From: Leptolyngbyaceae cyanobacterium C42_A2020_001
GTDB taxonomy: Bacteria; Cyanobacteriota; Cyanobacteriia; Leptolyngbyales; Leptolyngbyaceae
Assembly: GCA_015272515.1 (NCBI GenBank)
Contig: JACYLN010000101.1
Coordinates: 62,001-126,000, forward strand
DNA length: 64,000 nucleotides
Reading direction: 5' to 3'
Positions 35,137 through 43,923 of this stretch are shown here, in pieces. Position numbers and translations under genes: made by a program. Below the pieces are notes generated by a model. It made no database searches. It saw only the letters and a list, made by a program, of their open reading frames with translations, and was not told the DNA's origin. Each line of letters opens with the position of its first letter. Within the stretch, counting starts at the first letter, position 1.

Positions 35137-36843
35137 ATGGCTGAGGAAACGGATAGCAAATTAAAGCTGATGGTTGTGGATGACGAGCCTGACAACCTCG
35201 CGTTGCTATATCGCACCTTTCGGCGAGAGTTTGATGTGGTCAAGGCGGAAAGCGCGATCGCGGCTCTCAAAATCCTGGACGAGCAAGGCGAGGTGGCAAT
35301 CATCATCTCAGACCAGCGAATGCCGGAGATGCTGGGAACTGAGTTTTTAAGCAAAACGGTCGATCGCTTCCCAGATACCATCCGCATCGTGCTTACTGGT
35401 TATACCGATGTTGAAGATCTGGTTGAAGCCATTAACGCTGGAAAAGTCTTTAAATACATCACCAAGCCCTGGGTGCCGGATCAACTGAAGGTTGTTGTGC
35501 AGCAGGCAGCAGAGACTTACCAAATTGTAAAACATCGGACGAACGAACTTCGACGGGCCCTCAGGCGAGAGTCCTTATTCAACGAAATCACCACTGCCAT
35601 TCGGGAATCGTTGGACTACGAAAGTATGCTAAACACGATCGCTGCTACACTGGGCAGAACTTTTTCAGCCAACGAGTGTACATTGCAACCCGTAGAGGAT
35701 AATCACCTCTCGCCGATTGTGTTTCACTACAGCGCCGAGCCTACTGCAACCGAGGAAAATCAGCATCCACAAGTTAATCGGTTAGTGGAAACAGATGCCC
35801 TGATCCAAAACGTATTTGCGACTCACCAAATCCAAGTTGAGCAATTATCTGAGAGCGATCGCCACCGATTGATTGTGCCGCTCGTTTACCAGCAAGAATT
35901 TCTGGCAATTTTGGCACTCTATCGCAATCCTCAACTCCAAACTTGGACAGCAGAAGACATCAATTTAATGCAAGGCGTTGCCGAACAAGCATCACTGGCA
36001 ATTTCTCAAGCAAAGCTTTACCAACGCACTCAAAAACAGGCAGAACAGATGCGGGCAGAGTTGGAAGTTGCCCGCCAAATCCAGGGCAACCTGCTACGTC
36101 AAAGTTGGCCCGAACTGGATGGTATGAAAGTGCAGGCGTGTTGCTATCCGGCGCGGGAAGTGGGAGGTGATTTCTTTGAGGTGTATACCCATCCGCAGGG
36201 CGACATCTGGCTGGCAGTAGGGGATGTTTCTGGTAAAGGGGTTCCGGCAGCGCTGTTTATGGCAAGTGCCATCTCTGTGCTGCGACGAGAACTGTCTCAA
36301 GAATCGCCGCCAGAGCCGCACATTGTGATGCAGAACTTAAATCAAAGCCTGTCAGACGATTTAATTAGCGCTAATTGTTTCATCACAATGGTGCTGGCGC
36401 GTTATACGCCGACAACTCAAAAACTGGTCTACGCCAACGCCGGACACATCTATCCTTTGGTATGGTCGCGGGAGGCGATCGCGGCTCAACCACCCGAACC
36501 GGGAGATGGCACTACCATTGAGCCGAATTATTTGAAAGTGCGCGGCATTCCACTGGGGATTCTCCCAATCTGGAAAGCAACCGCGGGCAGTCTGGATTTG
36601 CGATCGGGCGAAGTCTTGCTACTCACCAGCGATGGCATCACCGAAGCAACTATTCAAACGCCTGAAGCGTCCAATGGTCATGCTGGAACTGCTTCCACCT
36701 CAATGCTGCAACAAACAGGGCTTTGGAAGTTGCTTTTGAACGAGCAACACCCCTTAGATTTAACTCATCTACTGGCTCGTATCCGAGCCCATAATACGAT
36801 TCAAGAAGACGACCAAACGATACTCTCCCTGGAGGTCCTTTAG
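35137..36843 (+). CDS. Response regulator with GAF and PP2C/SpoIIE-type phosphatase domains
   Basis: A 568-residue protein. The receiver (about 10-130) has the acceptor Asp59 in IISDQRMPEM and the Lys in ITKPW. A GAF-like region follows (about 150-290), then a coiled-coil LYQRTQKQAEQMRAELEVARQIQ, and the PP2C/SpoIIE phosphatase (about 320-565) with EVGGDFFEV, GDVSGKGVPAAL, NAGHIYPL and LTSDGITEA. It is expected to dephosphorylate an STAS anti-sigma antagonist. I start at ATG 35137 with GGAG 6 nt upstream; GTG at 35125 is also possible. The next gene, 4 bp later, encodes a RsbW-like kinase, so the two form a partner-switching module. Confidence 0.92.
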   Translation: MAEETDSKLKLMVVDDEPDNLALLYRTFRREFDVVKAESAIAALKILDEQGEVAIIISDQRMPEMLGTEFLSKTVDRFPDTIRIVLTGYTDVEDLVEAINAGKVFKYITKPWVPDQLKVVVQQAAETYQIVKHRTNELRRALRRESLFNEITTAIRESLDYESMLNTIAATLGRTFSANECTLQPVEDNHLSPIVFHYSAEPTATEENQHPQVNRLVETDALIQNVFATHQIQVEQLSESDRHRLIVPLVYQQEFLAILALYRNPQLQTWTAEDINLMQGVAEQASLAISQAKLYQRTQKQAEQMRAELEVARQIQGNLLRQSWPELDGMKVQACCYPAREVGGDFFEVYTHPQGDIWLAVGDVSGKGVPAALFMASAISVLRRELSQESPPEPHIVMQNLNQSLSDDLISANCFITMVLARYTPTTQKLVYANAGHIYPLVWSREAIAAQPPEPGDGTTIEPNYLKVRGIPLGILPIWKATAGSLDLRSGEVLLLTSDGITEATIQTPEASNGHAGTASTSMLQQTGLWKLLLNEQHPLDLTHLLARIRAHNTIQEDDQTILSLEVL

Positions 36844-36847
36844 CCAA

Positions 36848-37303
36848 ATGAGAACCGAACTTCACGTACCAAGCGATCTCAAGTTCTTGAACATTGTCGA
36901 GAACTGGTTGCTGGGCAGCTTGGAAGTTGAGCTGGGCGATCATGTTGACTGGCCCAAACAGTCCAATCGTCTCCGGTTGGTACTTGTTGAGGCTTATTCC
37001 AATGTGGTTCGCCATGCTCATCGAGATCAGCCCAACCTCCCCGTCCTGATTCGTCTGGAACTTCAGGAGCGCGACATTGCCCTAGAGATTTGGGATCACG
37101 GGCAGGGGTATGACTTATCGACCTATCTCCCGCCCACGCCAGAAGCGAAGCAAGAAAATGGCTATGGTTGGCTAATCTTGAATCGGTTGATGGATCGGGT
37201 TGAATATCGCTTGCAAGTCAATGGTCGCAACTGCTTAAAGCTAGAGGCAAGCTTGCCAGAGGTGAAGCCGCAAACTCCAACGCTTTCTGGTAGAGAAGGA
37301 TAG
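36848..37303 (+). CDS. RsbW-like anti-sigma/serine kinase (HATPase_c_2)
   Basis: A 151-residue GHKL ATPase. The N box is LVEAYSNVVRHAH, the G1 box IWDHGQGYD, and the G2-like GYGWLILNRLMDRVEY; this arrangement is that of RsbW/SpoIIAB kinases that phosphorylate STAS antagonists and hold sigma factors. It starts 4 bp after the PP2C stop and is surely co-transcribed. The N-terminal LHVPSDLKFLNIVENWLLG is the usual dimer-interface strand and helix. No STAS protein or sigma factor gene is adjacent, so the target must be elsewhere. Confidence 0.9.
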   Translation: MRTELHVPSDLKFLNIVENWLLGSLEVELGDHVDWPKQSNRLRLVLVEAYSNVVRHAHRDQPNLPVLIRLELQERDIALEIWDHGQGYDLSTYLPPTPEAKQENGYGWLILNRLMDRVEYRLQVNGRNCLKLEASLPEVKPQTPTLSGREG

Positions 37304-37333
37304 AAGGAGTTTTGATTGCTGATTGGGGTAGGT

Positions 37334-37370
37334 AGGAGCCAGAAGCCAGGAGCCAGAAGCCAGAAACCAA
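37334..37370. repeat. Short AGCCAGA/AGCCAGG tandem repeat
   Basis: Four to five imperfect heptamer-type units built from AGCCAGAAGCCAGG follow the anti-sigma gene. They are simple-sequence DNA of a type often seen between cyanobacterial genes. No function can be assigned. Confidence 0.6.
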
Positions 37371-37489
37371 AGTCCACAAGCCAAAGGGAGATGGGGTAGC
37401 AGTTCGGCTTTGGGACTTCTCTAGCTTCAAGTTCTAATCTTCAATCAGCAAGCTCTAATCTTCATCCTTTCAAACTTCTCGAAAATCTC

Positions 37490-37544
37490 AATCAACAGAG
37501 AACCTTTATCAAACTTTAAGTTCGGTAGAGGTTCTCTGTTGATT
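37490..37544. repeat. Perfect 16-bp inverted repeat upstream of dnaA
   Basis: AATCAACAGAGAACCT at 37490-37505 is exactly complementary to AGGTTCTCTGTTGATT at 37529-37544, with a 23-nt spacer. As RNA it would be a long stable hairpin; no U tract follows, so it is not a simple terminator for the anti-sigma gene. It could be a protein-binding palindrome or a short repeat. Confidence 0.75.
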
Positions 37545-37594
37545 GGGGATGAATGGGGTAGACTACCAGCAGCATTTTTGCCAAGTTCATTTCC

Positions 37595-37603
37595 TGTGGA
37601 AAA
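37595..37603 (-). promoter_or_regulatory. DnaA box in dnaA upstream region
   Basis: TGTGGAAAA on the plus strand is TTTTCCACA on the minus strand, a match to the cyanobacterial DnaA-box consensus. It is the only clear box in the 523-bp space before dnaA, so autoregulation of dnaA is more likely than an origin. The rest of 37304-37826 holds a short tandem repeat, the 16-bp palindrome and otherwise nothing I recognise. Confidence 0.55.
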
Positions 37604-37826
37604 GTAGTACATACCAATCTTGGCAAGGATTCTCGACCTGATACACTATAGCTGGAGTGGGTTGAATTTAATTCCCTCCACATATAGCGTCTTTACCAGC
37701 GGTTTTATGAGTGGAAGGCATTATGTTTTTTACTCTGTTGAATTGCTAGGCTTGCCGTTTTCATGTGTTTTTTCCCGCTAAATTTGCTTTGGTTTGCTGT
37801 TGTTTGGGAGTAGCTCGAGGTCAGCC

Positions 37827-39263
37827 GTGGAGTTAACAGCGATTGACGATCTTTGGGCGGAGGTGTTGGAACGCCTGCAATTATTGCTTAACCGTCCAAC
37901 CTATGAAGCCTGGATTAAAACGGCAGTGGTTGAGGAACTCACTGATACCCGTATGGTGTTGAGGACATCCAATCCATTTGCTCGCAAGTGGCTGAAGAAG
38001 TATTACTTCAAAACGATTACTGAGGTGATCCACGAAATTGTGGGTCGCCCAATTGAAATTCATATGACGGTTGCCTGTGATGATGAGGGTAATCCAATCG
38101 ATCCAGATTTCTGCTGGACGCTGCCACTGGAGGCGAGACCTGCCAATCTGACGGAGCCGCTGCCTGCGATCGCCAATTTGACAGAACCGCTGCCTGCGAT
38201 CGCCAACTCCACTGATCGCCTCCGCTCCACCGATCTCAACCCCAAGTATGTGTTTTCTCGATTGGTCGTGGGTTCCAACAACCGCATGGCTCATGCTGCC
38301 TCACTGGCAGTGGCAGAATCGCCGGGACGCGAGTTCAATCCACTCTTCTTGTGTGGTGGAGTTGGATTGGGCAAAACCCATTTGATGCAAGCGATCGGAC
38401 ATTATCGGTTGGAGATTTGCCCCAGTTCGCGAGTATTTTATGTTTCCACAGAGCAATTTACGAATGATTTGATCACGGCTATTCGTCGAGACAATATGCA
38501 GAGTTTCCGGGAGCACTACCGGGCGGCGGATGTGTTGCTGGTGGATGATATTCAGTTCATTGAGGGTAAGGAATACACGCAAGAAGAGTTTTTCCACACC
38601 TTTAACACATTGCACGAGGCGGGTAAGCAAGTGGTTCTGGCTAGCGATCGCCCACCCAACCAGATTCCCAGACTGCAAGAACGGCTCTGTTCGCGCTTCT
38701 CGATGGGCTTAATTGCTGATATTCAGACACCCGACCTGGAAACCCGGATGGCAATTCTCCAGAAGAAGGCTGAGTACGAAAATATGCGCCTGCCGCGTGA
38801 GGTGATTGAGTACATTGCTTCTAGTTACACCTCCAACATTCGGGAATTAGAAGGAGCGCTGATTCGCGCCGTTGCCTACATCTCCATTGCGGGGCTGCCA
38901 ATGACGGTGGAGAATATTGCGCCTGTACTGAATCCTCCTGTGGAGCAGGTGGAAGCGTCGCCGGATGATGTGTTGAAAGTCATTTCAGAGCACTTTGATG
39001 TAGCAATTGAAGATTTGAAAGGTAGTTCTCGGCGGCGGGAGGTGAGCACATCGCGGCAGATTGGGATGTACTTGATGCGGCAGCACACAGATTTGAGCTT
39101 GCCGAAGATTGGTGAAGTGTTTGGCGGCAAAGACCACACGACGGTGATGTATAGCTGCGACAAAATTGCCCAGCTTAAAGACAATGATTCGTCGATGATG
39201 CAGACGCTACGCCAGTTAAGCGACTTGATTAATCAAACCAGTCAGGCTCGTCACCAGGCTTAA
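37827..39263 (+). CDS. dnaA: Chromosomal replication initiator protein DnaA
   Basis: A 478-residue DnaA. Domain I starts [14 protein letters not shown]; domain II is a short variable linker; the AAA+ domain has the Walker [12 protein letters not shown], Walker B LLVDDIQF and the sensor region; domain IV ends with the DNA-binding signature [17 protein letters not shown] start at GTG 37827, which has GAGG 6 nt upstream; TTG at 37794 would add eleven residues. The linker contains a 30-bp tandem duplication (38145-38204) giving two copies of [11 protein letters not shown] DnaA box lies upstream. No dnaN or recF follows; murJ is next, 63 bp away. Confidence 0.96.
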   Translation: MELTAIDDLWAEVLERLQLLLNRPTYEAWIKTAVVEELTDTRMVLRTSNPFARKWLKKYYFKTITEVIHEIVGRPIEIHMTVACDDEGNPIDPDFCWTLPLEARPANLTEPLPAIANLTEPLPAIANSTDRLRSTDLNPKYVFSRLVVGSNNRMAHAASLAVAESPGREFNPLFLCGGVGLGKTHLMQAIGHYRLEICPSSRVFYVSTEQFTNDLITAIRRDNMQSFREHYRAADVLLVDDIQFIEGKEYTQEEFFHTFNTLHEAGKQVVLASDRPPNQIPRLQERLCSRFSMGLIADIQTPDLETRMAILQKKAEYENMRLPREVIEYIASSYTSNIRELEGALIRAVAYISIAGLPMTVENIAPVLNPPVEQVEASPDDVLKVISEHFDVAIEDLKGSSRRREVSTSRQIGMYLMRQHTDLSLPKIGEVFGGKDHTTVMYSCDKIAQLKDNDSSMMQTLRQLSDLINQTSQARHQA

Positions 39264-39326
39264 GGGTTGGTTTTGCCTTTCCCCTCTTGCCGTACCATAG
39301 GTGAAGTTCTTTTTTAGGTAATTGGT

Positions 39327-41000
39327 GTGGCGGAATCCCAAAAGCCTGGGCGTTCTTTAATCGGCATTGCCGGGATTGTCGCCGTGGCAACGCTGGTGAG
39401 TAAGTTGTTTGGGCTGTTCCGCCAACAGGCGATCGCGGCTGCGTTTGGCAACGGAGTCGTTGCTGGGGCTTACAACTTTGCCTACATCATTCCGGGGTTT
39501 CTGCTGATTTTACTGGGCGGAATTAATGGACCGTTTCATAGCGCGCTCGTTAGTGCCCTGGCAAAACGCAAGAAGGAAGAGGTTGCGCCGATTGTTGAAT
39601 CGATTACAACGCTGGTGGTTGGCGTTTTGTTGATTGTCACCATAGGGTTGGTGGTTTTTGCCGATCCGCTGATGCATCTGGTTGCGCCAGGGCTGTTTGC
39701 TACACCAGAACAAGCCGCTGCTAGGGGCGTTTCCCCTCTGGAATACCAAAATTTGGTACAAACGCGCGCGATCGCGATTCAGCAGTTCCGCATCATGGCA
39801 CCGATGGCCATCCTGGCAGGGCTAATTGGCATTGGTTTTGGCACTCTGAACGCGGCGGATCAGTACTGGCTCCCCTCTATTAGCCCGTTGCTATCGAGTC
39901 TCACTGTGTTGATTGGCTTGGGCTGGTTGGGCTGGTCGCTGGGCAGTCAGGTGACGCTGCCGCAATATGCCATGCTGGGTGGAGCCGTGCTTGCCTGGTC
40001 TACCGTGGCTGGTGCAGTTTTGCAATGGTTGGTACAGTTGCCTGTGCAGTGGCAATCAGGACTGGGCGGGTTTCGTCCCCGGTTCGACTTCCGCCGCCCA
40101 GAAGTACAGGACGTAATCAAAATCATGGGACCAGCAACCTTCTCTTCGGGAATGTTGCAAATCAACGTCTGGACAGATATGTTTTTCGCGTCCTACATTC
40201 CCAATGCAGAAGCGGCTGTCTCAGCGATGGGTTACGCCGGATTGTTGGCTATGACTCCGCTGGGCATTCTGTCTAACGTGATTTTGGTGCCGTTGATGCC
40301 CGTGTTCTCTCGCCTATCTGATCCGGAAAATTGGGCAGAACTGAAACAGCGCATCCGGCAAGGGTTGTTAACAACGGCTCTCACGATGTTGCCTCTGAGT
40401 GCCCTGATGATTGCGCTAGCACTGCCGATTGTGCGTGTGGTGTATGAGCGCTACGCCTTTGATAAAGACGCATCCCTGCTAACTGCATCTGTCCTAATTG
40501 CGTATTCAGTGGGAATGTTTGTATATTTGGGGCGGGATGTACTGGTGCGGGTGTTTTATGGACTGGGCGATGCCGATATACCCTTTCGCATCAGTGTGGT
40601 GAATATTTTCATCAATGCCCTGCTGGATTTTCTGCTGTTTAAACCCTTTGGTGCGCCGGGTTTGGTATTGGCAACGGTGGGAGTTAACCTGATCTCGCTG
40701 GTGGTGATGCTGTGGATTCTGAATCGGCGGCTCAATGGTTTGCCTCTGCTGGCGTGGAGTGTGCCGATCGCTGGATTAGCAGGAGCCAGCGCGATCGCGG
40801 GTCTGGTTGCTTGGGGCACTCTGCAAGTTCTAGAACAAGCCTGGGGAACTCAAGGCTTTTTGATCCTGCTGCTACAACTAGCTATTTCCAGCCTCACCGG
40901 ATTTGCCGCCTTTGCCCTGATTGCCACCCAACTAAAACTGCCAGAAGTCAACTTCTTTGTAAATCGTCTCAAGCAGAAGATGTCGCGGCGATCGCGCTAG
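39327..41000 (+). CDS. murJ: Lipid II flippase MurJ (MviN)
   Basis: A 557-residue MATE/MOP-superfamily protein with about 14 membrane segments that flips lipid II for peptidoglycan synthesis. Signatures are VAVATLVSKLFGLFRQQAIAAAFG at the N-terminus, PGFLLILLGGINGPFHSAL and the DxxE-like YIPNAEAAVSAMGYAG, with basic cytosolic loops. The start is GTG at 39327; AGGT lies upstream. It is co-oriented with dnaA and 63 bp behind it. Length (557) is slightly long for MurJ because of a long loop after the third segment (about residues 128-150). Confidence 0.94.
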   Translation: MAESQKPGRSLIGIAGIVAVATLVSKLFGLFRQQAIAAAFGNGVVAGAYNFAYIIPGFLLILLGGINGPFHSALVSALAKRKKEEVAPIVESITTLVVGVLLIVTIGLVVFADPLMHLVAPGLFATPEQAAARGVSPLEYQNLVQTRAIAIQQFRIMAPMAILAGLIGIGFGTLNAADQYWLPSISPLLSSLTVLIGLGWLGWSLGSQVTLPQYAMLGGAVLAWSTVAGAVLQWLVQLPVQWQSGLGGFRPRFDFRRPEVQDVIKIMGPATFSSGMLQINVWTDMFFASYIPNAEAAVSAMGYAGLLAMTPLGILSNVILVPLMPVFSRLSDPENWAELKQRIRQGLLTTALTMLPLSALMIALALPIVRVVYERYAFDKDASLLTASVLIAYSVGMFVYLGRDVLVRVFYGLGDADIPFRISVVNIFINALLDFLLFKPFGAPGLVLATVGVNLISLVVMLWILNRRLNGLPLLAWSVPIAGLAGASAIAGLVAWGTLQVLEQAWGTQGFLILLLQLAISSLTGFAAFALIATQLKLPEVNFFVNRLKQKMSRRSR

Positions 41001-41095
41001 CCACCTCGATCAAAAAGAAAAGCTAACATTCCAAGCTTTGGGGCGTGAGACGGTCTACAGTCCAAAGTCAAGAGCTACGGACAGGAGCGCAACTC

Positions 41096-41428
41096 ATGGA
41101 AGACTTTCACGACTGCTTAACTCACAAAATCGCCCACGTCACAGTGGGAGAGTTTCAACTGGGAAAATTTGATGAAGCCCGCAGAATTTACCAGGAAGCG
41201 GTTTCTACCTATGGCAAAGGTTTCGAGGGGGCGTATCTACTGCAAGAAACTGGAACTGAGCGAGGTATTGCCGTAATTCTTTGGGATAGTGAGCAGAGCA
41301 TGAAAGAGAATGAGGGCACGGAGGCTCACAAAACAGTCCTCAAAAAGATGATGCCGCTCTTTGCCACCACTCCCACCACTACCTACTATGAGGTGGTAAC
41401 TGAAATTCAACCTGGAGAAGCAAGCTAG
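41096..41428 (+). CDS. Antibiotic biosynthesis monooxygenase-fold (ABM-like) small protein
   Basis: A 110-residue protein with the ferredoxin-like alpha/beta pattern of ABM/dimeric barrel proteins: HVTVGEFQLGKFDEARRIYQEAV, GFEGAYLLQE, GIAVILWDSEQSM and YYEVVTEI. A distinct catalytic residue is not evident. I start at ATG 41096, with AGGAG about 10 nt upstream; the longer frame to 41045 lacks support. The gene overlaps the convergent DUF3181 gene by 4 bp at its stop. Members often act in oxidative chemistry of small molecules or heme breakdown, but the family is broad; this is a fold-level guess. Confidence 0.65.
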   Translation: MEDFHDCLTHKIAHVTVGEFQLGKFDEARRIYQEAVSTYGKGFEGAYLLQETGTERGIAVILWDSEQSMKENEGTEAHKTVLKKMMPLFATTPTTTYYEVVTEIQPGEAS

Positions 41429-41733
41429 AGATTGCGTTGAAACTCTTCAAGCAAATCCAATAAGTTAACCTGACACTGCATAGGAATGAGATCAGATAGG
41501 GGCAGTTCCCGCTTGCCACCTCCCAACTTGACCGCGATCGATTGCAGAATCTGTTGAACTTTTGCTTCTGACAACTCATCGTTGGCAAGGAGGGGGTAAA
41601 GCTGCTCTGCGAGAACGGTGTGCAGATGGGCATCTGACAGATACAGATGCCATTTGGCAACATCAATGTAAACGCTTTGACCAATTTCGGCGGCGAGAGA
41701 TTCTACAACCCGGCTAGAACTGGCGCTGGTCAT
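41425..41733 (-). CDS. DUF3181 family protein
   Basis: A 102-residue soluble protein matching the cyanobacterial DUF3181 family: SLAAEIGQSVYIDVAKWHLYLSD, TVLAEQLYPLLAND, KLGGGKRELPLSDL and PMQCQVNLLDLLEEF. The family occurs in most cyanobacteria and has no assigned function. Position: convergent with the ABM-like gene (4-bp overlap of the stops) and 23 bp downstream of the 2TM gene on the same strand. Recognised from overall resemblance, not from a search. Confidence 0.8.
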   Translation of the reverse strand: MTSASSSRVVESLAAEIGQSVYIDVAKWHLYLSDAHLHTVLAEQLYPLLANDELSEAKVQQILQSIAVKLGGGKRELPLSDLIPMQCQVNLLDLLEEFQRNL

Positions 41734-41756
41734 ATCAGGTTCCTCAACTTTTCATT

Positions 41757-42077
41757 TTATTTATTCGCATTAGAGCCGAAGCCGGTACCTCCTTTGGGCG
41801 GAGACGCAGTTGCTGTTTGGGAGTACTGGGCAATCGCAAAAATAAACACCGCATGAGCCACTAAAACGGCTGCCCACACAGTCGTAATCCAGGGAGTGAC
41901 TGAAGGCCCACCCGGCAACCCGGATTTAGATGTTTTTTCGCCCAATAGCCGGAAGAACCAAAGCCCAGAGTTAATTGCAGCAAACAGCGCAACGTGGGTG
42001 GCAAAGGTCATCCGGTCGTCTAAACGGCGGAAATCAGGATCGGCGCGATCGGGTTTTCGAGACCAACGGGGTGGCAT
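41757..42077 (-). CDS. 2TM domain-containing membrane protein
   Basis: A 106-residue protein. A basic N-terminus (PPRWSRKPDRADPDFRRLDDR) is followed by two hydrophobic helices, ATHVALFAAINSGLWFFRLL and TVWAAVLVAHAVFIFAIAQYS, with a short GGPSVTPW connector, then a Gly-rich tail. This matches the small 2TM proteins frequent in cyanobacteria. It starts at ATG 42077; the longer frame from 42128 is not needed. Function unknown. It is co-oriented with the DUF3181 gene. Confidence 0.7.
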   Translation of the reverse strand: MPPRWSRKPDRADPDFRRLDDRMTFATHVALFAAINSGLWFFRLLGEKTSKSGLPGGPSVTPWITTVWAAVLVAHAVFIFAIAQYSQTATASPPKGGTGFGSNANK

Positions 42078-42401
42078 AACGATAGGTATCCAAACAAAAA
42101 GTTCTCTCTTTAAAGTATCGAATAACAACCGACTTCAGACGATTTGGTTACAAATAAGTAGTCGGGATAGGGTGTGAGGTGTGGGGGATCGGGGATAGGA
42201 AAGAGTCAGGAGCGAGCAGGGATCCCGTACCCGCTTCCCTATCTTCCCCATCCCAAACCTCTACACCCCATCCCCCATTCCCCTTGCCTCAGCCAAAGAG
42301 ATCTAAAGAGTTAGTTAAATGAACGCTTTGGGGATTTGGCAACTCAGCGAGTAAGGTTAGAATGCAAAAGTGATAAGAATCCTCACACATTAACCAATCC
42401 A

Positions 42402-42917
42402 GTGTCCATTTCACACCTCTTTAGGAAATCGGCGTTGGGGCGACGCACAACCCATCTTGCAATTGTGGTTTTCCCAGATGAAGGCTCTGTCTTTCAGGCA
42501 TATCGTCTGCTTCACTATCACGGTATTTCCCCAGAAAATCTGGCGATCGTTGGTCACGGCTACAGCAGCCCCGAACGAGTTGGGCTGATGACTCCACTCC
42601 GGATCATCCTATGTAAGGCGTTAATTTACGGCGTTGTTTCTAGCGCAATTGGAGCGATTCTTGGTGTTGTCTCTATTCTGGTTTGGAAACTTCAGCATGA
42701 CCTGACTCTAGTTTTGCCAACTTGTGCCTTGCTGAGTGGGCTGGCTGGTACGGTATTGGGAGCGCTGTTTGGCTTATTCGGAGAAGGCTCAACTGCAAGC
42801 GTTTATCGCCATCATCTGCGCCAGGGACGATACTTATTGATGATGGAAGGTTCGGAGAACTTAGTGCGGTGGGGTCAGGAAGTGTTAGGTTGCTATTCTG
42901 CACCCAGTCCCCATTAA
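42402..42917 (+). CDS. General stress protein-like protein with Gly-zipper membrane region
   Basis: A 171-residue protein. The N-terminal AIVVFPDEGSVFQAYRLLHYHGISPENLAIVG is the YflT/general stress protein-like module that ends in the aromatic-glycine strand. It is followed by two hydrophobic segments rich in small residues (YGVVSSAIGAILGVVSIL and ALLSGLAGTVLGALFGLFG) that form a Gly-zipper-like pair, then a cytosolic tail. The start is uncertain: GTG 42402 gives this protein, and TTG 42336 would add 22 residues; neither has a ribosome binding site. It is probably a stress-linked membrane protein; no substrate is implied. Confidence 0.65.
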   Translation: MSISHLFRKSALGRRTTHLAIVVFPDEGSVFQAYRLLHYHGISPENLAIVGHGYSSPERVGLMTPLRIILCKALIYGVVSSAIGAILGVVSILVWKLQHDLTLVLPTCALLSGLAGTVLGALFGLFGEGSTASVYRHHLRQGRYLLMMEGSENLVRWGQEVLGCYSAPSPH

Positions 42918-43122
42918 GTTGTACTCGACTAATTGGGATATAAGTCTAGCCGTCAAAAAGGCTAGATGGGCATAACATTCATGGAATTTGTATGCTCAGT
43001 TACGAACCTGAGTGGCAGTTTCTTTAGGATTGTTAACAGTGTGGGATGCGATCGCGCGTGAAATTTCCGTTGGATCAAATCCTGATTCAATTTGTTGCAA
43101 TCATCAGGTTTCTACTTAAACT

Positions 43123-43380
43123 ATGAAACTGCTTAATGTTGCGAAAGAGGTCGTCTCAGATTTTGTTTATTCAATCTACACCGCCTGGTGGGTTGAAGTA
43201 ACCACAGCAGAGCCTCGCTGCGTCTATTACTTTGGTCCATTTAATAGCTCAGAAGCGGCTGAAATCGCTCGTCCCGGTTATCTTGAAGATCTGGAACAGG
43301 AAGGGGCAAAAGGAATTGTGACGAGTATCAAACGGTGTAAACCTAAAGCAATGACGATCGTAGAAGGGGTTGCTGAGTAG
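43123..43380 (+). CDS. DUF1816 domain protein
   Basis: An 85-residue small soluble protein resembling the cyanobacterial DUF1816 family: AWWVEVTTAEPRCVYYFGPFNSSEAAE and the tail GIVTSIKRCKPKAMTI. A function is not known. It starts at ATG 43123. The 205-bp spacer to the stress-protein gene contains a 20-nt stem of the CTAGCC/GGCTAG type at 42947-42966, a weak terminator for that gene. Confidence 0.8.
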   Translation: MKLLNVAKEVVSDFVYSIYTAWWVEVTTAEPRCVYYFGPFNSSEAAEIARPGYLEDLEQEGAKGIVTSIKRCKPKAMTIVEGVAE

Positions 43381-43403
43381 GCGGATGTCGCTTCAAGAGC
43401 GGC

Positions 43404-43703
43404 TCATCGAGGATGACGGGCGGCATCCATTAGCCAATCTACGAGTGGTTTGAGGTTTCCTGGCATGGATGATTCGCTAACAGTAACCGTATGCTTGCGT
43501 TTGGGATCTGCAACTGTGAGGTGATACTGAAAGCGATCGGGCTGAGCAGAGGTGGCGATCGCTTCAGGCAGTTCAAAAAAGCCAGCTTCTTCCACCATTG
43601 ACTTCACCTGATTTGCTTCAGTGGGTGCCAGCTTGTTGGTATCAATCGAAACAGACATCAGCATTCCGGCAAATCCACCGCTACGTTCAAAGGAAATCCT
43701 CAT
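43404..43703 (-). CDS. Emfourin-type metalloprotease inhibitor
   Basis: A 99-residue protein of the emfourin family, first described as an inhibitor of M4 proteases such as protealysin. It has MRISFERSGGFAGMLMSVSIDTNKL at the start, then the Glu/Leu-rich FELPEAI and a C-terminal Trp-containing helix, LKPLVDWLM. No M4 metallopeptidase gene is in the window, whereas in many bacteria the inhibitor is beside its protease. It may act on an endogenous protease encoded elsewhere, or on a protease from another cell. It is convergent with the DUF1816 gene and separate from the TPR gene. Confidence 0.75.
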   Translation of the reverse strand: MRISFERSGGFAGMLMSVSIDTNKLAPTEANQVKSMVEEAGFFELPEAIATSAQPDRFQYHLTVADPKRKHTVTVSESSMPGNLKPLVDWLMDAARHPR

Positions 43704-43923
43704 ATCTGTGATGCTGAGAGCGCCTCGCTATTAACCAGGAATGTTCCTTGTGGAACTTTGCCACTTCAGGAACGTCTAAGACTGGTTGGGGTATTTATGC
43801 TTTATCAGAATTGTACAGATTGATCCCTGTTCAGGCTAGTGCTGGATGGTTGGGTTTTCTAAAGCGACCTCGCAAAAGCTTGTTTGAACTAGGTTTGCCG
43901 GGGATGGGGAGATTTTTCTGCAA

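Noticed and set aside
38590-38598. Second TTTTCCACA inside dnaA
   Set aside because: It lies in the coding region (Phe-His-Thr codons) and is most simply chance.
42361-42401. CCTCACACA resembling the Yfr1 small RNA core
   Set aside because: Only a partial match to ACTCCTCACAC and no flanking stems.
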